From the NCBI GenBank assembly GCA_965220285.1, contig OZ244818.1:1302001-1366000 (forward strand): a DNA stretch of 64,000 nt, read 5' to 3'. This document shows positions 42,781-50,999 of this stretch, piece after piece (positions within the stretch are counted from its first letter, which is position 1; each line of letters begins with the position of its first letter). The notes under the pieces were generated by a model. It worked only from the letters and a program-made list of their open reading frames with translations. It had not been told where the DNA came from and did not search any database. The position numbers and the translations under genes were made by a program. The stretch is from Bin5 sp009843665 (GTDB taxonomy: Bacteria > Chloroflexota > Anaerolineae > Caldilineales > Caldilineaceae).

Positions 42781-44445
42781 ATGTGTGCAGAACGAAAGGC
42801 CATCTACATCTCCGATATGGGCCGCTGTGAGCCTGGATCGGCCATTTCCGAGACGGCCAAGCATGGTCACTGGCGGGCGATCCCATACGAAGCGGAGGGC
42901 GTGTCGGGCACGATGATAACGGCCGGCATTGAGTGCAACGCGCCCACGCTTACCCTTCCATTGGAGGTGGAAGGATGGTATGCCATCCATTTGGGTATCT
43001 GGACCAACTGGGTGGACAGGGTGACCCGGGTCAAGCTGACGGATGACCCTTGCTTCAGTACGGCGACGACGCTTTATCCGGACATAAAGAAGACGAACTA
43101 TTTTGCAAGTATCGGCGAGGTGTTTTGGAAATGCGCTGACCTGACAGGCCAGGCGTTGCATATCGGCCAGCAGAGCCACGGCACGCCGTGGGCGTCGGGT
43201 ATCGCCTATGTGAAGCTGGAGCCATTGAGCCCTGAAGAGGTTACCGCCATCCAAGAAGACCGAGCCGGAAGCGATACGAAACGACTGGTCGCCTACAACG
43301 ACGCGTGGAGCGTTTTCGGCGAACGGGCGCTGTACACGGAGGAAGACATCATCGAGGAGGTAGAGCCCTTTCGCGATTCTGACTTCCAGAAGCTACTGTG
43401 GGGAATCGGCGCGGGGAGCATGGTGCAGTATCTGTCCGAAGTGGGCGAACTTGCTGAGAAGGAGGGTATGAGCGACTTTTCGCGGTACTGCGACCGGCAG
43501 GCAGCAGAGAGTTTCCGTACGCTGAAGGAGAGGGGGATTGACCCTCTGAAGACGGTGATCGACCACGCCCACGCTCTGGGCATCGAACTGCATGGCACGT
43601 ACCGTGTAGGCGGGTGGGTTTTTCCGCCACCGGACGATTTTGAGGACGGGCTTTACCGCCAGCATCCTGAATGGCGCTGTGTGAACCGGGACGGCCGGCC
43701 CGTCGCCCGCCTGAGTTACGCCTTTCCAGGCGTCAAGGACTTTGTGATCTCGCTATTCCGCGAAGTGGCAGAGCGGGGGGCGGACGGCGTCAATATGGCC
43801 TTTATACGCGGTCTGCCGTGTGTCATGTACGAGCAGCCGATCGTGGAAGGTTTTCAGCAGCTGCACGGACAGGATCCGCGAGAGCTGCCGGAGGATGACC
43901 CTGAATGGCTATCATACAGAGCGACTTGGATGACGTCATTCATGCGTGCGCTGCGCGAGGAGATGGACCGGGTGGGCGAGCGGCAGGGGCGACGTATTCA
44001 GGTATCGGCTTACGTTATCGAAACGCTGCCGTACAATCTTCAGTATGGCCTGGATGTGGCGGCCTGGGCCGAGGAGGGGCTGGTTGATTTCATTATTCCC
44101 AACCCGTGGCACGGCGATATGGACGTTGAAGTTGCTTCTTTCGTGGAGGTAACGCGCGGCACCGACTGCAAGGTCTACGCCGACATTTTGCCGCGGCGGA
44201 TGCCGGCGGGCGAGTACCGGCAGCGGGCACTGGACTGCTACGCAGCAGGTGTCGACGGACTGGCTTTCTGGGACACGAACAGCCGTTACCCCTTCCTGGA
44301 CGAATGGAGCATGATACGGCGTTTGGGGCATGAAGAGGCGTTGCAGGGGTGGGCGGCTGACGAGTGGCCTGCGTACCGGCTGGTGCCTTTGCACAGTTTG
44401 GGGGGGCACCATATGGGTAGTTATTCGCCTTACTGGTCGGCTTGA
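42781..44445 (+). CDS. Putative glycoside hydrolase (GHL10/family-10-like TIM barrel), paralogue 2
   Basis: 554 residues with the same two-part layout as the protein just upstream: a beta-rich N-terminal part (LTLPLEVEGWYAIHLGIWTN, CADLTGQALHIGQQS) and a barrel (VIDHAHALGIELHGTYRVGGW, EWRCVNRDGRPVARLSYAFPGVKDFVIS, ADGVNMAFIRGLPCVMYEQPI, AAGVDGLAFWDTNSRYP). By eye it is roughly 40 percent identical to the first copy. GAGGAGG lies before the ATG. The absence of export signals suggests cytoplasmic processing of imported oligosaccharides. Confidence 0.7.
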   Translation: MCAERKAIYISDMGRCEPGSAISETAKHGHWRAIPYEAEGVSGTMITAGIECNAPTLTLPLEVEGWYAIHLGIWTNWVDRVTRVKLTDDPCFSTATTLYPDIKKTNYFASIGEVFWKCADLTGQALHIGQQSHGTPWASGIAYVKLEPLSPEEVTAIQEDRAGSDTKRLVAYNDAWSVFGERALYTEEDIIEEVEPFRDSDFQKLLWGIGAGSMVQYLSEVGELAEKEGMSDFSRYCDRQAAESFRTLKERGIDPLKTVIDHAHALGIELHGTYRVGGWVFPPPDDFEDGLYRQHPEWRCVNRDGRPVARLSYAFPGVKDFVISLFREVAERGADGVNMAFIRGLPCVMYEQPIVEGFQQLHGQDPRELPEDDPEWLSYRATWMTSFMRALREEMDRVGERQGRRIQVSAYVIETLPYNLQYGLDVAAWAEEGLVDFIIPNPWHGDMDVEVASFVEVTRGTDCKVYADILPRRMPAGEYRQRALDCYAAGVDGLAFWDTNSRYPFLDEWSMIRRLGHEEALQGWAADEWPAYRLVPLHSLGGHHMGSYSPYWSA

Positions 44446-44483
44446 GGCGTGCGGGTGCAGACGAGGGTAGTGACGAAATAGAT

Positions 44484-44556
44484 CTTTGATCCGCGGAGGG
44501 ACGCGGAGAACCTCTTTTTGATCCGCGAAGGCACGCGAAGGGCCGCGAAGAACACC
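44484..44556. repeat. Dispersed repeat, copy 3 with a degenerate half-copy
   Basis: A degenerate unit GATCCGCGGAGGGACGCGGA (from 44488) is followed by the standard unit ATCCGCGAAGGCACGCGAAG (44521-44540) and the GCGAAGAACACC end. After it, TTTTCTTCGCATGACTGCGC resembles the sequence after copy 1 (TTTTCTTCGCGTGGCCGCTC at about 34184). Confidence 0.65.
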
Positions 44557-44762
44557 AGAGGCGGACCTGATTTTCTTCGCATGACTGCGCGGTTCTGTGC
44601 AGATTAGCCGCAGTTTGCTACCCAAATCGCTGTTTTAGCAGACTCCAACGAGTCCCAAAGACTTCCCAACAGTCTGACTTACGTTTTCCTTCCACTCATC
44701 GGTTTGAGGCGGCGAATTGTCACTTTCTCCGCCTTGAGCTACCTCGGAGGGGGAGTTTAGCC

Positions 44763-45881
44763 ATGTTCGTGGTCATGCAACCTGCCGACTATCAGCCTGT
44801 ACTGCCTTCGGACCTGCGCCACGGTATCGGCATTGTGGGATGCGGCATCACGGTTCGCGAATCGCAGGTGCCCGCCTACAAGAAGGCCGGCTACCATGTG
44901 GTCGCTTGTTGCGACAGGATAGAGGAAAGAGCGCACAGCGTTGCAGCCAGTTTCGGCATTCCATTGGTCACAACCGATGTGAAAGAACTGATATCGCATC
45001 CGGAGGTGCAGATTGTCGACCTGGCAGTACACGCGCACCAGCGGCTGCCACTTGTTGAGCAGATCGCGGCCGCCGGCAAGCACATACTTTCACAGAAGCC
45101 CTTAGCTCCCAGCTTGCGCGAGGCCGAGCGTATTGTCGAGATATGCCGCGACGCGGGGGTGACGCTTATGGTCAATCACCAGGCGCGGTGGGCGCCGCCA
45201 CATCGAGCGCTCAGGCTCGTGGTCGAACGGGGCGTGTTGGGGCATGTCTACGCCATCACCCACTTGCACCGGGCCTATCAGGACTATGGCTGGTATGCTG
45301 AGCGAGAGGAGTTCAACATCGTTGATCACGGTATCCACTATATTGATCTGAGCCGTTACTTCAGCGGTTACACTCCGCGGCGGGTGAAGGCGACAACCAC
45401 AATGGTGCCCGGCCAGAACGCGGTCTCGCCGATGATCTATACGATTCTCTGCGAATACGAGGAGCCGGCCCAGGTCATGACGACGCTGCACTTTAACAAC
45501 ATTGCTTCTGCGCCCGCTCTGCATGATCATATGTGGTACGTGGATGGGACGCGGGGGAGCGCACTGCTGAGCGGTCCCGCGGGAGCGGCCAGGTTGAGCG
45601 TATCGTTCAAGGATTCTCCTAAACGGGTGCAGACGTTCGATATCGCCGGCACATGGGAGTATGAGGGGTTTGCCGGTTCGATGGGCGAGATGTTGCTGGC
45701 AGTAGAGGAGGGGCGGGAGCCGGCGAGTTCGGGTCGGGACCATTTGGAGAGTTTGGGGATGGCGTTGGCGGCGGTGGAGAGTGCCAGTTCGGGTGAGAGT
45801 GTGGAGTTGGGGGGGCAGGTTGTAGCTGGCCGCGAAGTCGGATTATGCGGGGCGGGGCGGGAGGGGCGTACGGGATGTTGA
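44763..45881 (+). CDS. Gfo/Idh/MocA family oxidoreductase (copy 2)
   Basis: 372 residues, close to the protein at 34313-35368 over its first 350. It shares HGIGIVGCGI, HILSQKPLAPSL, MVNHQARWAPPHRAL and EFNIVDHGIHYIDLSRYF. Its C-terminus differs: after SGESVELGG it runs on for about 22 Gly/Arg-rich residues, most likely because the ancestral stop codon was lost. GGGGGAG lies before the ATG. It closes the catabolic cluster and faces the DUF4276 pseudogene, whose end is only 12 bases away. Confidence 0.9.
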   Translation: MFVVMQPADYQPVLPSDLRHGIGIVGCGITVRESQVPAYKKAGYHVVACCDRIEERAHSVAASFGIPLVTTDVKELISHPEVQIVDLAVHAHQRLPLVEQIAAAGKHILSQKPLAPSLREAERIVEICRDAGVTLMVNHQARWAPPHRALRLVVERGVLGHVYAITHLHRAYQDYGWYAEREEFNIVDHGIHYIDLSRYFSGYTPRRVKATTTMVPGQNAVSPMIYTILCEYEEPAQVMTTLHFNNIASAPALHDHMWYVDGTRGSALLSGPAGAARLSVSFKDSPKRVQTFDIAGTWEYEGFAGSMGEMLLAVEEGREPASSGRDHLESLGMALAAVESASSGESVELGGQVVAGREVGLCGAGREGRTGC

Positions 45882-45893
45882 TAGCCGGATGGC

Positions 45894-46466
45894 TCATTCA
45901 GGGGCGCCGTCTTCGAGTTCGGCGTACAGTCGATCGAGCCCGGACAGCAGAACCTGGAAGCTCTTCGAATTGTTTCTCTCGCGCGTAAGAAGACCAGCCA
46001 TCGCCTTCGCGCCGCCAACTTTCCGGAAGCCAGGGACGAGCCTCCTTAAGGCCTCGGAGGGTTGCTGCACTGCATCCGGATCGCGGAAACCCGCCCTGCG
46101 ACCGATGCCTCGCAGTCTCTCGTTATCGAAGGCTTCCGCCATAGCGTCAGGCTCACCCAGATACCAGGCTTCCAATTGCTGGCACACGATTCTCACTAGC
46201 GTGTCAGCCCGGCCTGCTTGACGGCAAGATTGCAGAAGCCGCCTCTTCAGACGCAGACAGTCGCCGCCATCGTTGTCTCGCAGGATGACAAATCGAACGC
46301 CTGGCTCGCGCCATGCTAGCAGCTTGCGCGGGATGCTCTAATCCAGGTCGCTTTTCCCCTCGTGAACCAAGTATTCGAATACCATATTGGGGTATAGGCG
46401 GGGAAGCAAGCCAACTAGCAGGTCGCGCGTGGACGCCTCTTCCAGCAGGAATACGACTCTGTTCAC
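45894..46466 (-). pseudogene. DUF4276 (TOPRIM-like) gene interrupted by an in-frame TAG
   Basis: Reading from the GTG at 46466, which shares one base with the TAG of the upstream ATPase gene, gives a complete DUF4276 protein of 190 codons except for one TAG at codon 43 (46340-46338). Before the stop: NRVVFLLEEASTRDLLVGL and EYLVHEGKSDLD. After it: SIPRKLLAWREPGVRFVILR, DNDGGDCLRLKRRLLQ, VRIVCQQLEAWYLGEPDA and RERNNSKSFQVLLSGLDRL. The family normally has Glu or Lys at the stopped position, so one base change would restore it. DUF4276 proteins resemble TOPRIM nuclease partners of AAA ATPases. Possible explanations are a pseudogene, an assembly error or read-through. A GTG at 46196 could restart a C-terminal fragment. 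Confidence 0.8.
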
Positions 46467-47698
46467 TAGAGCCGGGCACCATCGCGATCTTCTTGCCTCC
46501 AGTGCAGACCGGGCAAGTCGAATACTCCTTGTCTCCAGAGCGCGCCCGGCAGGTCGCCTTCGTGGACCAGGTTTCGTAGAAGCTCGCTCTCCGACGCCCG
46601 GCGGACCTTCGTGAAACCGTCCTCCTTGACCAGCCAGCGTATTTCGTCCAGTTCGGCGCCGTTCAGAAAGTCGGGGGAATGGGTAGACACGAAAACCTGG
46701 CCGCCGCGCTGGGCGTAGTCGTGAAACTCTTCAACCAACTCCCGCATCAGAGCGGGATAGAGTTGATTCTCCGGCTCTTCGACGGCCAGCAGAGGGTGTG
46801 GATTGGGGTCGTAGAGAAGGACGAGATAGGCAAACATCTTGATGGTCCCGTCCGATACATACGGGGCGATGAAGGGATCCTGGAAGTTGCCATCCTGGAA
46901 CCGAAGAACCAGCCTTCCGTCCTCGGTAGGCTTTGCTTTCACGTCACTCACGCCGGGGACGCGCTGGCGCATGGCCTGGAGTACTCTATCGAACTGTTGG
47001 GGATGGTTCTCATAGAGGTATTTTGCTACCAAGGCGACGTTATCGCCGCGCGTGGATAGATGCTCGGCGTAACCGAAGTCTGCGCTTGGCCGCGCGTCGG
47101 CAATTTGGAAGTCGGAGATGTGCCAGTTCTCGATATATTTGCGGAACTCCGATACAATCGGGAACTCCTGGAGCTGGCCGAAGCTCTTGATTGCCAGTAT
47201 GCTGGGGTCATCAAGTTTGAATTTCCTCTTTTTCTGGTCTGTGCCTTTCATAGCGGACACACCGTACTCGGACTCGTTCGTGATTACTTCGCCCTCTCCC
47301 CGGCGATTGTCGACGAAGCGCCACCCCCAACGGCCGCGCTGCCCTATACGATAACTCAGCGCCTCGTGCTCCACGACTGGACGATTTCGGGCCTGAGTAA
47401 TTTTCAGCTGGTATGTCGCCAGCCGTCCTCCGCTCTCGCGAAACTGCAAGGTGATGTCCAGCGGCCCCGCCTCTCCGCGGGTGACCAGTTCACGAAATCC
47501 ACCGCGTTGCGCCACCGCTGCGGCCACGTTCTGCGACAGGGCATCTTTCAGAAAAGTGAACACATCGAACAGAGACGACTTGCCTGAGCCGTTTGGACCC
47601 ACGACTATTGTCATGCGCGTCAGATAATCGAGCGCGATGTCGCGAAGGCAGCGGAAGTTCCTGACGGCAATGCTTTCGATCTGCATGGGGCCTGGCAT
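46466..47698 (-). CDS. AAA_21/OLD-like ABC-type ATPase, partner of DUF4276
   Basis: About 410 residues. IESIAVRNFRCLRDIALDYL is followed by Walker A GPNGSGKSS (from about 34), an SDGTIKMFAYLVLL signature helix, Walker B LLAVEEPENQLYP and the H-loop VSTHSPDFL. This is the SMC/OLD-like class found in RecF, OLD nucleases and many phage-defence ATPases. The downstream DUF4276 gene overlaps its stop by one base, so the products should act together, much as AAA ATPases pair with TOPRIM proteins in PARIS- and OLD-type systems. An upstream Uma2 gene ends 21 bases before it. Starts at 47698 and 47686 are both possible. Confidence 0.85.
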   Translation of the reverse strand: MPGPMQIESIAVRNFRCLRDIALDYLTRMTIVVGPNGSGKSSLFDVFTFLKDALSQNVAAAVAQRGGFRELVTRGEAGPLDITLQFRESGGRLATYQLKITQARNRPVVEHEALSYRIGQRGRWGWRFVDNRRGEGEVITNESEYGVSAMKGTDQKKRKFKLDDPSILAIKSFGQLQEFPIVSEFRKYIENWHISDFQIADARPSADFGYAEHLSTRGDNVALVAKYLYENHPQQFDRVLQAMRQRVPGVSDVKAKPTEDGRLVLRFQDGNFQDPFIAPYVSDGTIKMFAYLVLLYDPNPHPLLAVEEPENQLYPALMRELVEEFHDYAQRGGQVFVSTHSPDFLNGAELDEIRWLVKEDGFTKVRRASESELLRNLVHEGDLPGALWRQGVFDLPGLHWRQEDRDGARL

Positions 47699-47718
47699 TT
47701 GAAATCGGTCTCCGCGCC

Positions 47719-48306
47719 TCAAATTTGAGGCCGGGAGAGAAATATCTCGTCCAGATGGGCAGAGAATCCCTCCAACACCGGAGAAGTCAGAGTCTGCCCC
47801 TCGGTGTAGGTAGCTCTTTCAGCGTAGCCGTCCGCGCCCAACAGTAGAACGGTGATGGTCCTGGCTTCAGGATCCACCAACCAGTACTCACGCACCCCGT
47901 AGTCGGCATACAGTTGGCGTTTGCGTGTCTCGTCGCGCTCGGCGGTGGAGTCGGAGCGGATCTCGACAAGCAGGTCGGGGGCGCCCTGGATGTTGGCAGA
48001 TGTGACTATGCCGGCCCGTTCTGAGGAGATGAACATCAGGTCGGGTTGGACTACGTGGGTTTCGGAAAGCACAACATCGGTGGGGGCAAAGTAAACAACT
48101 CCCAGATTCTTGTCCTCAACGAACGTGTCAAGCCGCGTCGCCAGTTTCATGGCAACGTGTTGATGGGCTATGCTCGGGGCCGGTAGAATGATCAGTTCTC
48201 CATCCAGAAGTTCGTAGCGTTCGTCGTCAGAGGTCTTCAGGTAGTCCTCGTATGTGAGTTTGGTCTTTACAAGACTGCCGTTAGGACCAAGATTAGTTCT
48301 TATCAT
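47719..48306 (-). CDS. Uma2-family putative PD-(D/E)XK nuclease-fold protein
   Basis: About 195 residues. LTYEDYLKTSDDERYELLDGELI begins the fold. The active-site pattern is VVQPDLMFIS (Asp), PDLLVEIRSDSTAERD (Glu) and RKRQLYADYGVREYWLVDPE (Lys/Arg). It differs clearly from the tandem pair at 5.6-6.8 kb. It lies directly upstream of the ATPase gene in the same orientation and may be co-transcribed with it. The ATG at 48306 is preferred; one at 48348 would add 14 residues. Confidence 0.82.
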   Translation of the reverse strand: MIRTNLGPNGSLVKTKLTYEDYLKTSDDERYELLDGELIILPAPSIAHQHVAMKLATRLDTFVEDKNLGVVYFAPTDVVLSETHVVQPDLMFISSERAGIVTSANIQGAPDLLVEIRSDSTAERDETRKRQLYADYGVREYWLVDPEARTITVLLLGADGYAERATYTEGQTLTSPVLEGFSAHLDEIFLSRPQI

Positions 48307-48447
48307 CTTTGCTTTCCAGTCCTGACTAAAGTGACCGGCCCCAGCCATCCTTTGAACACATGTTCTCGTACTTGACCGGCATTGTCAAATGAATGTTTCC
48401 TAAGGGATACAGTCAATTCTCTCACGAGTCAAGGCGCGTCTCATAAA

Positions 48448-48798
48448 GGGTACAGCCCGGATTTGGGTGGGAACAGTGCGGCGGGGAAGTCGTGCCAGCG
48501 GCGGCTGAATTTGCTTACCGGTTTTTGGAGAGACGCAGAGCAGGGGCCAGGGCGAGGCGAGAGTGGAGAGGAGTGAGTGCCACAGTTTGGTTTAGGTGAG
48601 ATTCGATCGGGGACTGGCGGGAGGTGGTTTGGGGAAGTTCCTTCGACTGGGCACCTGTTACGAACATCGACACCAGGTCGGCGAGGCATGTTGTTGGCCG
48701 GGGGCGTTGCGGGGGCGGAGCCCCCGCACAAGGGAGGGCCGAATAGGCCCGACCGCACAACTGCAGTGGTTAGTGGTTAGTGGTCAGTGGTCAGAGGA
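48448..48798. repeat. Inverted-repeat element, copy D lacking its right end
   Basis: The left end (48448-48470) matches the other copies (GGGTACAGCCCGGATTTGGG). Interior matches include CACCTGTTACGAACATCGAC and CACCAGGTCGGCGAGGCATG. The GC hairpin core is at 48700-48757. After the core come five heptamers of the AGTGGTT/AGTGGTC type. The right terminal repeat is missing: the permease gene begins within a few bases. Confidence 0.7.
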
Positions 48799-48804
48799 AG
48801 GTGG

Positions 48805-49701
48805 TCAGCCTTTGAGGCCGGTGAGGACGACGCCTTCGATGATGAAGCGCTGGACGGCGATGAAGAGGGCGAGGATGGGGACGATGGCGAGGCTGGCGCC
48901 GGCCATGATGACGCCGTACTGGTTCCAGAATTCGCCGACGAAGGTTGCGAGGCCGACGGTGATGACGTATTTGTCGTGGCTGGAGATGACGACGAGGGGC
49001 CAGAGGAAGTCGTTCCAGTTCCACATGAAGTAGAAGGCGATGAGGGTGAAGAGGGCGGCGCGGGAGAGTGGGATGATGATGCGGTGGAAGATGTACCATT
49101 CGCCGGCGCCGTCGATGCGGGCGGCGTCGATCAGTTCTGTGGGGATGGTGTACATGAACTGGCGGAACATGAACATGGCGTAGATTGTGAAGATTTCGGG
49201 GACGATGAGGGCGGTATACGTATCGGCCCAGCCGACCTGGACGGTCATGAGGTAGAGGGGGATGAGATAGACTTCGAAGGGGATGATCCAGGTGCTGAGC
49301 AGGATGTAGAAGATGATGTCGCGGCCGCGGAAGACGAATTTGCCGAAGATGTATCCGAGGAGCGCGCTGGTGTAAATGTTGAAGATGGTCTTGATGACGC
49401 TTATGAAGGTTGTATTCCAGTAGAGGCGGCCCATGTTGGCGCGGTCGAAGACATCTATGTAGTTGGAAATGGTGGGGTTGATGGGGAAGAGACGGGGCGG
49501 GAAGGAGACGGTTTCGGCCTGGGGTTTGAAGGAGGTGCTGATCATCCAGATGAAAGGGACGACCATCAGAATGGCGCCGGCGCCCAGGACAAGGTAGTTG
49601 ATCAACAGGCCGCGGCGCAGGCGCTGGAAGTCGGTTGCGCCGCGGTTGAGAGACCGCGTATCGACCTGGCTAGGTATACCAACAAAGTCCTGGTTAGCCA
49701 T
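48805..49701 (-). CDS. ABC sugar importer, permease subunit 2 (MalG type)
   Basis: 298 residues. Membrane segments begin at LLINYLVLGAGAILMVVPFIWM. The EAA loop is LIDAARIDGAGEWYIFHRIIIP. It ends with RFIIEGVVLTGLKG as is typical. Its 3' end abuts the truncated inverted-repeat element. It is the last gene of a binding protein-permease-permease operon that has no ATPase. Confidence 0.93.
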   Translation of the reverse strand: MANQDFVGIPSQVDTRSLNRGATDFQRLRRGLLINYLVLGAGAILMVVPFIWMISTSFKPQAETVSFPPRLFPINPTISNYIDVFDRANMGRLYWNTTFISVIKTIFNIYTSALLGYIFGKFVFRGRDIIFYILLSTWIIPFEVYLIPLYLMTVQVGWADTYTALIVPEIFTIYAMFMFRQFMYTIPTELIDAARIDGAGEWYIFHRIIIPLSRAALFTLIAFYFMWNWNDFLWPLVVISSHDKYVITVGLATFVGEFWNQYGVIMAGASLAIVPILALFIAVQRFIIEGVVLTGLKG

Positions 49702-49764
49702 GCGTTACTCCAGAAAAAGACCAGGTCAGGCAAGGGGAATGACAGCGTCGGGTTTGAAAGTAGC

Positions 49765-50682
49765 TCATAGTTCCCAGTCGACCCGTTGCAGTTTGAACTG
49801 GACGAGTGTAAGGATAAGAACGATTGCGAAGAGGACGAAAGACATGCTGGAGGCCTGGCCCATGAACATGCGCTGGAAGGCGTAGTCGTAGATATGGAGC
49901 GCCAGAACCCTGGTGGAGTCGAGCGGGCCGCCGCCGGTCATCATGTAGATGGCCTGGAAGCCGCCGCTGAAACCACCGATGACGCCGGTGATGAGGACGA
50001 AGGAGACGACCGGTTTGAGCAGTGGCAGAGTAATCTTAAGGGCCAATTGGAGGCTGCTGGCGCCATCGATCTCGGCGGCCTCGTAGTAGTCCTGGGGGAT
50101 ACCCTTCAGTCCGGCGAGATAGATGATGACGGTAAAGCCGATCCCGCCCCAGATTCCCATGACGATGATGCTGGGCATGGCCCAGGTGGTGGACTGGAGC
50201 CAGGGGACAGGTTGGATGCCGACAAAGCTGAGGAGTTGATTGAGCAGGCCGAAACGGGTCTGCAGCATCCATTTCCAGATGGTGGCGCTGGCGATAACGG
50301 AGGTCATGACGGGCAGGAAGTAGAGTAGACGCAGGAGAATGCTGCCGCGCTTGATCGGGTTGAGGATGAGGGCGACGATGAGGGAACAGAATGCGCCGAG
50401 GAAAGTTCCGGCGAAGGTGCGGTACATGGTGTTCCACATGACCTTGTAGAAGAGGGAATCTTTGGCGAGGAGGACGTAGTTGTCGAGACCGACAAAGGGT
50501 GAGACGTTGCCGAAGAGGCTCCACTCGTGCATGCTGATGAAGAAGGCGAAGAAGATGGGGTAGAACTTGACGGTCAGGTAGAAGAGGATGGTGGGAACGA
50601 GGGCGATGATGATGAAGCGGTGCTCGGCGGCGCGCAGCGTGGAGCGGTTACCTGTGAATTTCTGTGCGATATTTTGAATCAT
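49765..50682 (-). CDS. ABC sugar importer, permease subunit 1 (MalF type)
   Basis: About 305 residues from MIQNIAQKFTGN. The first membrane segment is FIIIALVPTILFYLTVKFYP. The EAA loop is YYEAAEIDGASSLQLALKITLP. YMMTGGGPLDSTRVLALHIYDYAF is the usual segment near the end. A longer in-frame start would add 21 Arg-rich residues and is less likely. It lies about 320 bases downstream of its binding-protein gene, with a perfect hairpin in between. Confidence 0.92.
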   Translation of the reverse strand: MIQNIAQKFTGNRSTLRAAEHRFIIIALVPTILFYLTVKFYPIFFAFFISMHEWSLFGNVSPFVGLDNYVLLAKDSLFYKVMWNTMYRTFAGTFLGAFCSLIVALILNPIKRGSILLRLLYFLPVMTSVIASATIWKWMLQTRFGLLNQLLSFVGIQPVPWLQSTTWAMPSIIVMGIWGGIGFTVIIYLAGLKGIPQDYYEAAEIDGASSLQLALKITLPLLKPVVSFVLITGVIGGFSGGFQAIYMMTGGGPLDSTRVLALHIYDYAFQRMFMGQASSMSFVLFAIVLILTLVQFKLQRVDWEL

Positions 50683-50926
50683 CACATCGTCTCTAAAGGG
50701 GCGTTCGCGGTGTCTTGTGCGGGGGCCGGCGAACAGATTGTGCAAAGGTGGTGCGGATTGCGGCAGAGCAGATTTGAGAACGGACGCGGGTCACCCGGAC
50801 TGGTGGCGATCCTTGCGGCCGGCGGGAGCACCGGGGCGGAATACAGTTCTCTTTCGCGGTTGACTTGCCTAGCCCGAGGTGCCAGGTAGTTCGGATTCCC
50901 GGACCAGCTGAACATCGGATACGGCG

Positions 50927-50955
50927 ACTCCCACGCCTAAAGAAGGCGTGGGAGT
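50927..50955 (-). promoter_or_regulatory. Perfect 12-bp stem-loop between binding-protein and permease genes
   Basis: ACTCCCACGCCT (50927-50938), a five-base loop, then AGGCGTGGGAGT (50944-50955). It lies 44 bases past the stop of the binding-protein gene on the minus strand and has no T-tract. It probably stabilises the upstream message or partly terminates transcription. Confidence 0.65.
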
Positions 50956-50999
50956 ATCGCGTTCAATGGATAGTGTGAATTGCAGGCCAGCCTAGCGGT

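Noticed and set aside
46338..46340. TAG read as pyrrolysine
   Set aside because: No pyrrolysine genes are in the window, and the normal residue at this place in the family is Glu or Lys. A point mutation or sequence error is simpler.
50927..50955. Remnant end of an IS200/IS605-type element
   Set aside because: The perfect ACTCCCACGCC hairpin recalls such ends, but there is no tnpA or tnpB sequence or second end nearby. The position fits an intercistronic stem-loop seen in the other importer operons.
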